Source of the DNA: Lishizhenia tianjinensis
Lineage (GTDB): Bacteria; Bacteroidota; Bacteroidia; Flavobacteriales_D; Crocinitomicaceae
DNA length: 53,758 nucleotides
Assembly (NCBI GenBank): GCA_943330745.2
Contig: CALQIX020000002.1
Location: 90,909-144,666, forward strand
Direction: 5' to 3'
In this document: positions 8,301 to 17,132 of the stretch, piece after piece
Position numbering within the stretch: the first letter of the stretch is position 1
How the letters are laid out: the number at the start of each line of letters is the position of its first letter
Program-made: the position numbers and the translations under genes
The notes under the pieces: model-generated
Database searches by the model: none
What the model was told of the DNA's origin: nothing
Seen by the model: only the letters and a program-made list of their open reading frames with translations

Positions 8301-9128
8301 ATGCAAATCATCAAGGAAACCTATCCTGGTTCAGCGGGTCGTGAAGCCTTGATTGACTTGCATATTCCTGAAAACTTTAACCAAAAAATAGTTGTTTTCA
8401 TTCACGGATACATGGGCTTCAAAGATTGGGGAGCTTGGAATTTGATGGAAGCCTATTTTGTGAATCGGGGTTTTGGGTTTTGTAAATTCAATTTAACCCA
8501 CAATGGAACCACCATTCAAAATGCATTAGAATTTGCTGATTTAAACGCATTTGGCCAAAATAGATATTCCTATGAAAAAACCGATGTGCTTTGTGCCTTA
8601 GACTGGTTACAAAATAAAGTTGATTTAACGACTTGTACTGTTCATTTGGTTGGTCATTCACGCGGTGGAGGAATTGCATTACTATGTGCTTCGGATAGCA
8701 GAGTTTCATCCGTTATTACCTTAGCAGCCATTTCATCCATTGAAAAACGCTTTGATTTGTCGGAAGAAATCATTGAAAACTGGAAAAATACGGGGGTTCG
8801 CTATGTGAAAAATGGTCGTACACATCAGGAAATGCCTCATTTTATCGAACAGCTTACCGATTTTCAAATCCATAGCAATGAGTTGGATATTCGTAAAGCC
8901 TGTATGGAACTGAAAAAACCACTGCTCATTCTTCATGGTGATCAAGATGAATCTGTTTCAATCGAGGAAGGCAAAGCAATTGCGGAATGGACAAATCAAC
9001 CGTTGCAGATCATTCATGGTGTTAACCACACCTTTGGTGCAAGTCATCCGTTTCAAGAACAAACCTTACCGACAGAATTGCAGATGTGTTGTGATGAAAT
9101 TGTTGAATTTATCGATTCGCTAAAATAA
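8301..9128 (+). CDS. Alpha/beta hydrolase (prolyl-oligopeptidase/dienelactone-hydrolase type)
   Basis: 275-residue cytoplasmic alpha/beta hydrolase. The oxyanion region is VFIHGYMGFKDW (~32-43), the nucleophile elbow GHSRGGG puts Ser near residue 120, the acid lies in HGDQDESVS (~213-221) and the catalytic His in GVNHTFGASHP (~242). The natural substrate cannot be told from sequence. The gene follows pepD with 1 intervening base. Its last 224 bases are present a second time 2,148 bases downstream (11053-11276): the first 91 bases are identical bar one and the rest are diverged but collinear. A mosaic duplication has therefore affected this locus. Confidence 0.85.
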   Translation: MQIIKETYPGSAGREALIDLHIPENFNQKIVVFIHGYMGFKDWGAWNLMEAYFVNRGFGFCKFNLTHNGTTIQNALEFADLNAFGQNRYSYEKTDVLCALDWLQNKVDLTTCTVHLVGHSRGGGIALLCASDSRVSSVITLAAISSIEKRFDLSEEIIENWKNTGVRYVKNGRTHQEMPHFIEQLTDFQIHSNELDIRKACMELKKPLLILHGDQDESVSIEEGKAIAEWTNQPLQIIHGVNHTFGASHPFQEQTLPTELQMCCDEIVEFIDSLK

Positions 9129-9246
9129 AATCAATCAAACTCTTGTGTTAAATGAATTGTTTGAAAGTTAAATTTTTTTTGAATTGAAAATATTCACTAC
9201 TTTTAATTTGAAATTCTGTTTTTTCATTAACAAATGAATTGCTTTT

Positions 9247-9747
9247 ATGACCTTAAAATCTAATATTTTCTTTGTTTTAATTTTGATTTTATTCAGGTCA
9301 AACTTGTTTTGTCAATCTATAATTATTGACGTACAATCAAGTGGTGGCGGCTATTATGACACTCCTTTTGCAAAAGTTCAATTCAATATTGGAGAAATTG
9401 TAACTGAAAATTATGATTTGAATTTTTGTTTGGTTAACAGTGGTTTTGAGCAAGGTTTTAAGTCTGTTGGAAATGCTGAAATTACAAACGTTTTCTCCTC
9501 TGATTTTACTATTTCCATATTTCCTAATCCAACAAAAGGGAAAGTTAGTGTTGAATTTTCTCAAGAAATAAAGCAAAGTCTATCGATCGAATTATTCGAC
9601 CTTTTTGGAAAAAAATTGAGCAGCTTTGCTTTAAATCAAGAACGTGTTTTTGATATTTCTGAATTCCCTGATGGAATTTATTTTGTTTCATTAATAATTG
9701 ATAATCTTCCTTCCAATGAAAAATACAAAATCATTAAAATTGATTAA
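9247..9747 (+). CDS. Small secreted T9SS type A sorting-domain protein
   Basis: 166 residues. A signal peptide (MTLKSNIFFVLILILFRSNLFCQ) is followed by a short mature region of ~55 residues (SGGGYYDTPFAKVQFNIGEI). The rest is a C-terminal T9SS type A sorting domain beginning near SIFPNPTKGKVSVEF (~97-111) and ending KYKIIKID, with the usual FDLFGK and FPDGIYFVSL signatures. T9SS cargo of this shape is secreted across the outer membrane and often anchored. The passenger is too short to carry an obvious enzyme. Its 3' end overlaps the next gene by 32 bases in another frame, suggesting translational coupling. Confidence 0.75.
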   Translation: MTLKSNIFFVLILILFRSNLFCQSIIIDVQSSGGGYYDTPFAKVQFNIGEIVTENYDLNFCLVNSGFEQGFKSVGNAEITNVFSSDFTISIFPNPTKGKVSVEFSQEIKQSLSIELFDLFGKKLSSFALNQERVFDISEFPDGIYFVSLIIDNLPSNEKYKIIKID

Positions 9748-10729
9748 ATCAATCACTTTTTTTCTGTTTATAGTTCCATTTTTAGCGCTTTCTCAAGTTC
9801 CTGAAAGCTTTAAATATCAAGCACTTGTTAGAAATGTGAGTGGTAATTTAATTGCGAATCAAAATGTGACGATTAAATCATCCATTCTTTCAAGTGATGT
9901 AAATGGAACGGTTGTTTATGCTGAAACACAAAATGTAACTACAACGGATTTTGGTTTGATTCATTTAAACATTGGTCAAGGAACTGTTGTACAAGGTTCG
10001 TTTTCTGCTATTCCTTGGGGCGACACTACGTATTTCTTGAAAACAGAATTCGACCTAAACGGAAGTGGTAATTTTCAATTTATTGGAGTTACACAATTAT
10101 TATCTGTTCCTTACGCTTTGTATGCAAAAACCAGTGGAAGCTCGACTCCGGGACCACAAGGACCCGCTGGACCACAAGGGCCGATTGGGCCTGCTGGACC
10201 ACCGTGTTTAGGAGATTACATGCATTTTATTGGTGAAGAATTTGGTGGAGGAATTGTGTTTCATGTTTATCGCGATGCTGCTGGAAATGAACATGGATTG
10301 ATTGTTTCAAAGTATGAGCAACAAGGTTCGTCCTCATTTTGGAGTAATGTTGTTAATAACTCTATTGGTGTTTCTGCGAGATCTATTTGGAATGGAATGG
10401 CAAATAGTATTGCTATTGTATCTCAAGTCGGACATACCAATAGTGCAGCTAAAGTGTGTTTGGATTTGGTTGAGGGAGGCTATAATGATTGGTACTTACC
10501 TGCAATTTCTGAATTAGATATTCTTTACAATAATCGTTTTAATGTTAATAAAGTATTGTCTCAAATATCAGGAAGTACTGAGTTGATGGGGTATATGAGT
10601 AATTACGTTTCTTCAACAGAATTTGATAATCAAATGTTTATTGTACTAACAGGATTCGGTGACACTAATTTTTGTCCAAAAAATGTCGGGTCACTTGGTT
10701 CAAGTATCAGACCAATTCGTGGATTTTAA
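9716..10729 (+). CDS. Secreted protein with collagen-like triplets and a DUF1566-like C-terminal domain
   Basis: 338 residues from the ATG at 9716, preferred over 9698 because it starts the signal peptide (KNTKSLKLIKSITFFLFIVP). The region ~20-140 is a beta-rich domain common in Bacteroidota surface proteins (FKYQALVRNVSGNLIANQ, VPYALYAKTSG). Then comes a short run of collagen Gly-X-Y triplets, GPQGPAGPQGPIGPAGPP, followed by an Lcl/DUF1566-like module (EEFGGGIVFHVY, GGYNDWYLPAISELDILY, SSIRPIRGF). Lcl-type proteins with collagen repeats act in adhesion and biofilm in other bacteria. Here that is only an analogy. No T9SS sorting domain is seen at the C-terminus. Confidence 0.72.
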   Translation: MKNTKSLKLIKSITFFLFIVPFLALSQVPESFKYQALVRNVSGNLIANQNVTIKSSILSSDVNGTVVYAETQNVTTTDFGLIHLNIGQGTVVQGSFSAIPWGDTTYFLKTEFDLNGSGNFQFIGVTQLLSVPYALYAKTSGSSTPGPQGPAGPQGPIGPAGPPCLGDYMHFIGEEFGGGIVFHVYRDAAGNEHGLIVSKYEQQGSSSFWSNVVNNSIGVSARSIWNGMANSIAIVSQVGHTNSAAKVCLDLVEGGYNDWYLPAISELDILYNNRFNVNKVLSQISGSTELMGYMSNYVSSTEFDNQMFIVLTGFGDTNFCPKNVGSLGSSIRPIRGF

Positions 10730-10837
10730 TATCCCGTTCTACTGCTTTTACGCCTGCCTTTGCATTCTGAATTTTTTTGAATGAGCACCAACAAAACCGC
10801 ATCATAAAGCACTTACATTGCACAATTTAAAAACTGA

Positions 10838-11056
10838 ACTATTCAATTGGAAATTTGTAAAAACCTATACGAACATTTGCCTGAAAACACACTTTTGGTC
10901 ATGAACCACACCAAAGTCGTGGAGGAACGTTTGTTCTTCAAAAAAAGTACAGGTAACACGATAGAAATTTTCTATTTCGAACCGCATCAAAGCTATTCCG
11001 ACATAACCTCAGCGTTGTTGCAAAGGAATACCGTTTTGTGGAAATGCTTGTTTGGA
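10838..11056 (+). pseudogene. queA: Internal fragment of a QueA-like S-adenosylmethionine:tRNA ribosyltransferase-isomerase
   Basis: This frame encodes about 73 residues with no proper start codon. The stretch LPENTLLVMNHTKVVEERLF, then KKSTGNTIEIFYFEPHQ and SDITSALLQRNTVLWKCLFG, matches the N-terminal third of the ~400-residue QueA-like paralogue common in Bacteroidota, including the NxTKVVxARL and TGxxIEIFxLEPH signatures. Both the first ~40 residues and everything after WKCLFG are missing. At 11045-11056 the sequence changes to the hydrolase 3' end in another frame. It cannot encode an active queuosine-pathway enzyme and is a relic, presumably of a complete gene elsewhere or of an ancestral neighbour. 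Confidence 0.7.
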
Positions 11057-11276
11057 ACTGAAAAAACCACTGCTCATTCTTCATGGTGATCAAGATGAAT
11101 CTGTTTCAATCGAGGAAGGTAAAGCAATTGCGGAATGGACAAAACAGTCACTTTATGTTATACATGGTGCAAATCATACGTTTGGTGCTAGTCACCCTTA
11201 TTTAGAAAACACATTGCCAATAGGGTTACAAGACTGCTGTGATAAAATACAGGATTTCATCCATTCGCACGAATAA
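11053..11276 (+). pseudogene. Truncated second copy of the 3' end of the alpha/beta hydrolase
   Basis: This 224-base stretch repeats 8905-9128 without indels at a fixed offset of 2,148. Bases 11053-11143 match 8905-8995 with one difference (t at 11120 versus c at 8972). Bases 11144-11276 are clearly diverged yet keep the frame, the catalytic His region (GANHTFGASHP) and the same stop position. Only the last ~75 codons exist and the nucleophile half is absent, so no active hydrolase can result. It is fused directly to the queA-like fragment. Its last 20 bases overlap the end of the leftward hydrolase gene at 11257. The sharp change in identity indicates a mosaic (gene conversion, unequal crossover or an assembly join). 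Confidence 0.75.
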
Positions 11277-12036
11277 ACGCAATAGAATGTTGATTGAATA
11301 AATCGGGTTGTTCTATGTTCACTACATGCCCGCAATTTTCAATGATTTTCAATAGTGTGGCTGTATTTTTTTGAACGATTTCACGAACCGGAGGCAAAAA
11401 GAGATGGTCTTCGCTTCCCATAATATATAGCGTGGGAATTGATAATCGGTTGTATTCCAATTTCGCTAAATAAGCCGTTAATCTAGCCGTTAATTTAAAC
11501 CATCGATTAAACTCCTTGGACATGAGTTTTTGTGCTTCACGTATAAACAAAAGCCTTGATTGCTGGTGGTTTTTATTCGGCATGATGATGCGTGCAAACA
11601 GCGAATAGAGCGACATATACGGAATAAACGGATGCAGTATTCGTCCTCCACGTAATAATACCCGCGATTTAAAAGTTAGTTTCGTTACTGCTCCTGAATA
11701 AATCATCGTTTTGACAACGGAAGGTTTTACCAAAGCAATTTGTTGAATAATTATTGTTCCCATTGACACACCCACAAAATGAGCATGATGAATTTTTTCT
11801 ATTTCCAAAGTGGTTAGAACATCATTTGCCAAAAGCTCGAAGGAATATTTTTTGTCGGTTGCATGATTTTTTGATTTTCCATGTCCGCGCAAGTCAATTA
11901 ATAATACATTGAAATAATCGGAGAATGCTTTTACTTGCTTAAACCAAATAGAAGAACTCCCTCCTGCACCATGAATAAATACAATCCATTCTTTGCTTAC
12001 AAGATGTTCTAATCGTTTTACATAAAGCATACACAA
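11257..12036 (-). CDS. Alpha/beta hydrolase fold protein
   Basis: 259-residue cytoplasmic hydrolase. HGAGGSSSIW (oxyanion region, ~22-31) and DLRGHGKS lead to the nucleophile elbow GVSMGT (Ser ~ residue 94). A cap-like helical insert follows at ~130-190, then acid D in GSEDHLF (~208) and the catalytic His in NCGHVVNIEQP (~238). The family includes esterases, haloperoxidase-like enzymes and MenH/BioH-like proteins, so substrate is undetermined. Start could be the ATG at 12036 or at 12030. It begins immediately downstream of the dnaK terminator and so needs its own promoter or read-through. Confidence 0.8.
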   Translation of the reverse strand: MCMLYVKRLEHLVSKEWIVFIHGAGGSSSIWFKQVKAFSDYFNVLLIDLRGHGKSKNHATDKKYSFELLANDVLTTLEIEKIHHAHFVGVSMGTIIIQQIALVKPSVVKTMIYSGAVTKLTFKSRVLLRGGRILHPFIPYMSLYSLFARIIMPNKNHQQSRLLFIREAQKLMSKEFNRWFKLTARLTAYLAKLEYNRLSIPTLYIMGSEDHLFLPPVREIVQKNTATLLKIIENCGHVVNIEQPDLFNQHSIAFIRANG

Positions 12037-12037
12037 T

Positions 12038-12070
12038 AAAAAAGGCGCCCAAAGAAATTTAAGGGCGCCT
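12038..12070 (-). terminator. Rho-independent terminator of dnaK
   Basis: An 8-bp perfect stem, AGGCGCCC (12043-12050) with GGGCGCCT (12063-12070), has a 12-base loop. On the minus strand it is followed by six U (A-run at 12038-12043). It lies about 20 bases past the dnaK stop. The U-run almost touches the start codon of the next leftward gene (12036). Confidence 0.85.
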
Positions 12071-12089
12071 AAAGATATAAATTATTCGT

Positions 12090-13991
12090 TTACTTCTTAT
12101 CGTTTACTTCTTCAAAGTCAACATCAGTAACTTCATCTTGTGGATTTCCACTTGGTTCGTTTGTCGCTCCCGCTTCACCACCTGCATTAGACGCGTTGTA
12201 CATGTCTTGTGACGCAGCTTGGAAAACAGTTTCCAATTTCTCTAAAGCAGCATCTAAATTTTCTAGATTTTTAGCTTCGTATTGCATTTTCAATTCTGCT
12301 AATGCATCGTCAATTGGTTGTTTTTTGTCAGCCGGGATTTTATCTCCAAACTCTTTCAGTTGTTTTTCTGTTTGGAAAATAACCGAATCCGCTTTATTCA
12401 ACAATTCTGCTTCTTGTTGCTTTTTCTTATCATCCTCCGCATTCAACTCTGCCTCACGTTTCATTTTTTCGATTTCCTCTTGACTCAAACCTGTCGAAGA
12501 TTCGATACGGATTTTTTGCTCTTTTCCGGTTCCTTTATCCTTAGCACTAACATTGATGATTCCATTCGCATCTAGGTCAAACGTTACTTCAATTTGAGGA
12601 ACTCCTCGTTGCGCTGGTGGAATACCATCTAAATGGAATCGTCCAATAGTTCTGTTATCTTTCGCCATTGGTCGTTCTCCTTGCAATACATGGATTTCAA
12701 CTGATGGTTGGTTATCGCTCGCTGTAGAGAAAACTTCACTTTTCTTAGTTGGAATCGTCGTGTTAGCGTCAATTAACTTAGTTAATACACCTCCCATTGT
12801 TTCAATACCTAAAGAAAGTGGAGTTACGTCTAATAAAAGTACATCTTTCACCTCTCCAGTCAATACTCCTCCTTGAATCGCTGCACCAATCGCAACAACT
12901 TCATCCGGATTTACTCCTTTACTTGGTGATTTTCCGAAGAATTTCTCAACCGCTTCTTGTACTGCAGGAATACGTGTTGAACCTCCCACTAAGATAATTT
13001 CATCGATATCATTTACAGATAATCCTGCATTTTTTAACGCTGATTTACATGGGTCAATTGTTCTGATTACTAAATCTCCAACCAATTGTTCGAATTTAGC
13101 TTTTGTCATCGAACGCACTAAGTGTTTTGGAATTCCGTCAACTGGCATGATGTACGGCAAATTGATTTCTGAAGAAGTAGTGCTTGAAAGCTCAATTTTC
13201 GCTTTTTCTGCAGCTTCTTTCAATCGTTGCAATGCCATTGGATCTTTACTTAAATCCAACCCACCGTTTTCGTCTTTGAATTCTTGAACCAACCAATCAA
13301 TAATTTTTTGGTCAAAATCATCACCACCTAAATGTGTGTCACCGTCTGTTGAAAGTACTTCAAATACGCCATCTCCTAATTCTAGAATAGAAACGTCATG
13401 CGTACCACCCCCACAGTCAAAAACAACGATTTTCATGTCAACGCTTTTCTTGTCTAGTCCGTAAGCTAATGCGGCTGCAGTTGGCTCATTGATGATTCGT
13501 TTTACTTGTAAGCCAGCGATTTCACCCGCTTCTTTCGTCGCTTGACGTTGTGCATCGTTAAAATATGCCGGAACCGTGATAACCGCCTCTGTTACTTCGT
13601 GACCCAAATAATCTTCCGCTGTTTTTTTCATTTTTTGCAAAATGATTGCTGAAATTTCTTGAGGCGTATAATTACGATCGTCTATTTTTACGCGAGGAGT
13701 ATTGTTATCGCCTTTTACTACCTGATAAGGTACGCGACCAGCTTCTATAGTTGTTTCATCGAATGAGTTACCCATAAAACGTTTAATCGAATAAATCGTT
13801 TTTGTTGGATTGGTGATTGCTTGGCGTTTTGCCGGGTCACCTACTTTTCTTTCTCCGCCTTCAACAAATGCTACAACAGATGGCGTTGTTCTTTTTCCTT
13901 CTGCGTTTGCAATTACAACAGGCTCGTTACCTTCCATGACAGAAACACACGAGTTGGTGGTTCCTAAGTCAATTCCTATTATTTTTCCCAT
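12090..13991 (-). CDS. dnaK: Chaperone DnaK (Hsp70)
   Basis: 633-residue cytoplasmic Hsp70, full length for bacterial DnaK. The nucleotide-binding domain shows the phosphate-1 loop [16 protein letters not shown] at the start and the phosphate-2 loop [18 protein letters not shown] near residue 195. [11 protein letters not shown] follows near ~340. The linker and substrate-binding domain follow ([33 protein letters not shown]), and the acidic tail ends [14 protein letters not shown], as expected for client binding and co-chaperone contacts. Neither dnaJ nor grpE is adjacent. A strong terminator lies 20 bases downstream, so it is probably monocistronic. Confidence 0.98.
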   Translation of the reverse strand: MGKIIGIDLGTTNSCVSVMEGNEPVVIANAEGKRTTPSVVAFVEGGERKVGDPAKRQAITNPTKTIYSIKRFMGNSFDETTIEAGRVPYQVVKGDNNTPRVKIDDRNYTPQEISAIILQKMKKTAEDYLGHEVTEAVITVPAYFNDAQRQATKEAGEIAGLQVKRIINEPTAAALAYGLDKKSVDMKIVVFDCGGGTHDVSILELGDGVFEVLSTDGDTHLGGDDFDQKIIDWLVQEFKDENGGLDLSKDPMALQRLKEAAEKAKIELSSTTSSEINLPYIMPVDGIPKHLVRSMTKAKFEQLVGDLVIRTIDPCKSALKNAGLSVNDIDEIILVGGSTRIPAVQEAVEKFFGKSPSKGVNPDEVVAIGAAIQGGVLTGEVKDVLLLDVTPLSLGIETMGGVLTKLIDANTTIPTKKSEVFSTASDNQPSVEIHVLQGERPMAKDNRTIGRFHLDGIPPAQRGVPQIEVTFDLDANGIINVSAKDKGTGKEQKIRIESSTGLSQEEIEKMKREAELNAEDDKKKQQEAELLNKADSVIFQTEKQLKEFGDKIPADKKQPIDDALAELKMQYEAKNLENLDAALEKLETVFQAASQDMYNASNAGGEAGATNEPSGNPQDEVTDVDFEEVNDKK

Positions 13992-14123
13992 GTTATTAAA
14001 TTTTCAAATTTTTGACAAACTGGAAAGTCAATTAATATGCCACCCCCATTTGAGGTAAAAAAAATGACAAAATACAAGATAAGTGCATAAAATCACTGTC
14101 AAATCGTCAGAAATTATGACAAT

Positions 14124-16943
14124 TTAGTGTGCCTCTAACCAATTATTGGCCAATTGCATTTCTACTTCCATAGGCACAACTAACGCTATTGCTTTTTCCA
14201 TGGCTTCTTTCACCAACTTTTGCATTATTTCTTTTTCCGTATGGTGAATGTCAAATACTAATTCATCATGAACCTGCAAGATCATTTTTGATTGAACACC
14301 CGCCGTTTTCATCGAATTATGTACGGAAATCATGGCCATTTTAATAATATCTGCGGCCGAACCTTGAATCGGTGCATTAATGGCATTGCGCTCAGCAAAA
14401 CCGCGAACCACTGCATTGGCAGAATTGATGTCCGGTAAATACCTTCTTCGTTTCATGATCGTTTCAACGTAGCCTTTTTCTCGTGCCATGTGAATAACCC
14501 CGTCCATGTAGGATTTCAGTTGACCAAATTGTTCGAAGTAACTATCAATAATTGTTTTTGCTTCGGTTCTAGAAATATTCAATGTTTGGGATAGTCCAAA
14601 CGCGGACTGGCCATAAATGATCCCAAAATTAACCGCTTTAGCTGCGCTTCGTTGATCTCGCGTTACGGTATCCAATGGAATGTTAAACACTTTTGCAGCA
14701 GTTGCCGTATGGATGTCTACTCCTTCTTGGAATGCCTGAATCATGTTTTTATCGCCACTCAGCGCAGCAATGATTCGTAATTCAATTTGCGAATAATCGG
14801 CTGCCATCAATTGATATTCAGCTGAACGAGGAACGAATGCCCTTCGAATTTCTTTTCCTTTAGCGGAACGAATAGGAATGTTTTGCAAATTGGGATTGTT
14901 TGAACTTAGTCTGCCGGTTGCTGTAACGGTTTGCATAAAGTTCGTGTGAATTCGTCCATCCACTTTATCGCACAGGGTTGGCAGCGGATCAACATAGGTA
15001 CTCTTCAATTTTCGCAGCTGTCTAAATTCCAAGATAAGGGGCACAATTGCATGGTCTTTTTCGTGCTTCATCAACACATCTTCCGATGTAGCATATTGTC
15101 CTGTTTTGGTTTTTTTTGCTTTGCTCGAAATTTTCAAATGGTCAAAAAGTACCTCTCCCAATTGTTTTGGGGAATCTACATTGAAATCTACTCCGGCTAA
15201 GGATTTTATTTCTCCATCCAACCGAAGCAAGGTTGTTTCCAGTTCTTTGGAATAATCTTGTAGGGCTTTAACGTCTATCGCAATGCCTTCTTCTTCCATG
15301 TCTTTCAACACTTCCACTAAAGGCATTTCCATGCGGTAGAACAATTCTTTCAAGTGATCTTTTTGAATTTCTGGTTCTAGTATTTGTTTTAATTGAAATG
15401 TGATGTCGGCATCTTCACTGGCATAATCCGCAATTTCTTCAGGACTTAAATCGCGCATATTTCCTTGGTTTTTTCCTTTTTTTCCGATGAGCGTTTCTAT
15501 GGAAATAGGTTGATAACTGAGGTAATAATTGGCGAGAAAATCCATGTTTTGTTTCGCTTCCGGATTAATTAAATAATGCGCAATCATCGTGTCAAATGTT
15601 GGTTCTGAAACCTTAATCCCATACCGATTCAACACTTTTAAATCATACTTAATATTGTGTGCAATTTTTTCAATAGAAGATGACTCAAAAAATGGCTTGA
15701 ATTCTTCTACAATTTTTTTGGCTTCTTCAAAATCAGCAGGCACAGCTACATAAAATCCTTCTCTAGCTTTGTAGGAAAAAGAAAACCCAACCAAATCAGC
15801 GTGCAAGGCATCAATATTCGTTGTTTCGGTGTCAAAGCAAACCTGTTGTTGTTTCAGCAATAGATCTATCAGTTCACGTCTTTCGGTAGCCGTTGAGATC
15901 AGGTGATAGCTCGGTTTTTCAGTAACAATAGTTTTATAAGAAGCTGTTTCAATGGGTTCTTGAGGCTCCAGCATGCTTTGGGTACCAAACAAATCCAATT
16001 GATTTTCTGATTGGGCTACCGCAGTGTTTTTTGGAGAGGTGGAAACAACGATTTCTTCGCCGATGATGCGTTTGGCGAGTGATACAAATTCGAGTTCGGT
16101 AAAAACCTCTCTAATTTTATCTGCGTCAACTGGTTCAACAAGAAGTGCTTGTTCATCAAACTCAATTTCCACATCGGTGATAATGGTAGCCAACATTTTT
16201 GAAACCAATCCTTGATCGGCAAAATTGCGTACATTTTCTTGTTGTTTCCCTTTTAATTGATGCGCGTTATCAATGAGATTTTCAACTGATCCATAGGTTT
16301 TAATCAATTGTTTGGATGTTTTTTCGCCAATTCCCGGAATTCCCGGAATGTTGTCTGCGGCGTCTCCCCACAATCCTAAAATGTCAATAACTTGCAGCGG
16401 ATTTTCCACTTCAAATTTGGTACACACCTCTTTCACGCCCATAATTTCGGGCGGATTACCTCCACGTCCGGGTTTGTAAATCAAGCAGTTATTGGTCACC
16501 AATTGCGCATAATCCTTATCGGGAGTCATCATGTAGGTCAAAAAACCTTCTGCTTCTGCTTTCCAAGCGATGGTTCCAATTACGTCATCGGCCTCATATC
16601 CAGTGACTTCTAATCGCGGAATATTAAACGCTTCCACAATCCGTTTGATGGGTTGAATCATGGATCGAATATCTTCAGGCATTTCATCTCGGTGTGCTTT
16701 GTAGGCTTCAAATTCTTCTTGCCGCATGGTTGAGCCACCCGGAGGATCAAAAACAACAGCAATGTGTGTAGGTTTTTCCGTTTTCAGGATATCAATGAGC
16801 ACATTGGTAAAGCCAAATGCGGCGGAGGTGTTTTGTCCTTGCGAGTTTATCCTTGGGTTTTTAGCAAAAGCAAAGTAGGCACGATAAATCAATGCATAGG
16901 CATCCAACAAAAATAGTTTACGGGGAGAGTCAGCAGATAGCAT
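14124..16943 (-). CDS. polA: DNA polymerase I
   Basis: 939 residues with all three domains. The N-terminal 5'-3' exonuclease (~1-300) includes FLLDAYALIYRAYFAF and GYEADDVIGT. The 3'-5' proofreading exonuclease (~355-545) keeps its metal ligands: DTETTN (ExoI), AHNIKYDLKVL (ExoII) and YASEDADITF (ExoIII), so it should be active. The polymerase domain (~550-939) has motif A DYSQIELRIIAAL, O-helix QRSAAKAVNFGIIYG and motif C QVHDELVFDI. It fills gaps in repair and removes Okazaki primers. It is transcribed leftward, with 132 bases to dnaK and 189 bases after gap, so it is probably a single-gene unit. Confidence 0.97.
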   Translation of the reverse strand: MLSADSPRKLFLLDAYALIYRAYFAFAKNPRINSQGQNTSAAFGFTNVLIDILKTEKPTHIAVVFDPPGGSTMRQEEFEAYKAHRDEMPEDIRSMIQPIKRIVEAFNIPRLEVTGYEADDVIGTIAWKAEAEGFLTYMMTPDKDYAQLVTNNCLIYKPGRGGNPPEIMGVKEVCTKFEVENPLQVIDILGLWGDAADNIPGIPGIGEKTSKQLIKTYGSVENLIDNAHQLKGKQQENVRNFADQGLVSKMLATIITDVEIEFDEQALLVEPVDADKIREVFTELEFVSLAKRIIGEEIVVSTSPKNTAVAQSENQLDLFGTQSMLEPQEPIETASYKTIVTEKPSYHLISTATERRELIDLLLKQQQVCFDTETTNIDALHADLVGFSFSYKAREGFYVAVPADFEEAKKIVEEFKPFFESSSIEKIAHNIKYDLKVLNRYGIKVSEPTFDTMIAHYLINPEAKQNMDFLANYYLSYQPISIETLIGKKGKNQGNMRDLSPEEIADYASEDADITFQLKQILEPEIQKDHLKELFYRMEMPLVEVLKDMEEEGIAIDVKALQDYSKELETTLLRLDGEIKSLAGVDFNVDSPKQLGEVLFDHLKISSKAKKTKTGQYATSEDVLMKHEKDHAIVPLILEFRQLRKLKSTYVDPLPTLCDKVDGRIHTNFMQTVTATGRLSSNNPNLQNIPIRSAKGKEIRRAFVPRSAEYQLMAADYSQIELRIIAALSGDKNMIQAFQEGVDIHTATAAKVFNIPLDTVTRDQRSAAKAVNFGIIYGQSAFGLSQTLNISRTEAKTIIDSYFEQFGQLKSYMDGVIHMAREKGYVETIMKRRRYLPDINSANAVVRGFAERNAINAPIQGSAADIIKMAMISVHNSMKTAGVQSKMILQVHDELVFDIHHTEKEIMQKLVKEAMEKAIALVVPMEVEMQLANNWLEAH

Positions 16944-17132
16944 AAGGGAAATTTAGTGCCCGAAGATAGTGTTTTCGTTTTGAAAAAAGAAACGGAGAAT
17001 TAGGATCTACCAAACAATTTTGGGCTACAACCAACACAAGCTTGATTCGACAAGCTATTAGATTAGCATCTTTAAATAAGTAGTGTTAAATTAGACATGC
17101 TGAGTCAATCGAGGTATGTCGAGATAAGCACA

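Noticed and set aside
8905..11276. Insertion sequence or transposon explaining the direct repeats
   Set aside because: No transposase, no terminal inverted repeats and no short target duplication. The repeat is coding sequence of the hydrolase.
11052..11276. A real small hydrolase gene starting at the TTG at 11052
   Set aside because: It lacks the nucleophile half of the fold, has no upstream start signals and continues directly from a broken queA-like frame.
17039..17056. Small hairpin AGCTTG-n6-CAAGCT as terminator of gap
   Set aside because: Only 6 bp, no T-run on either strand, and about 80 bases past the gap stop.
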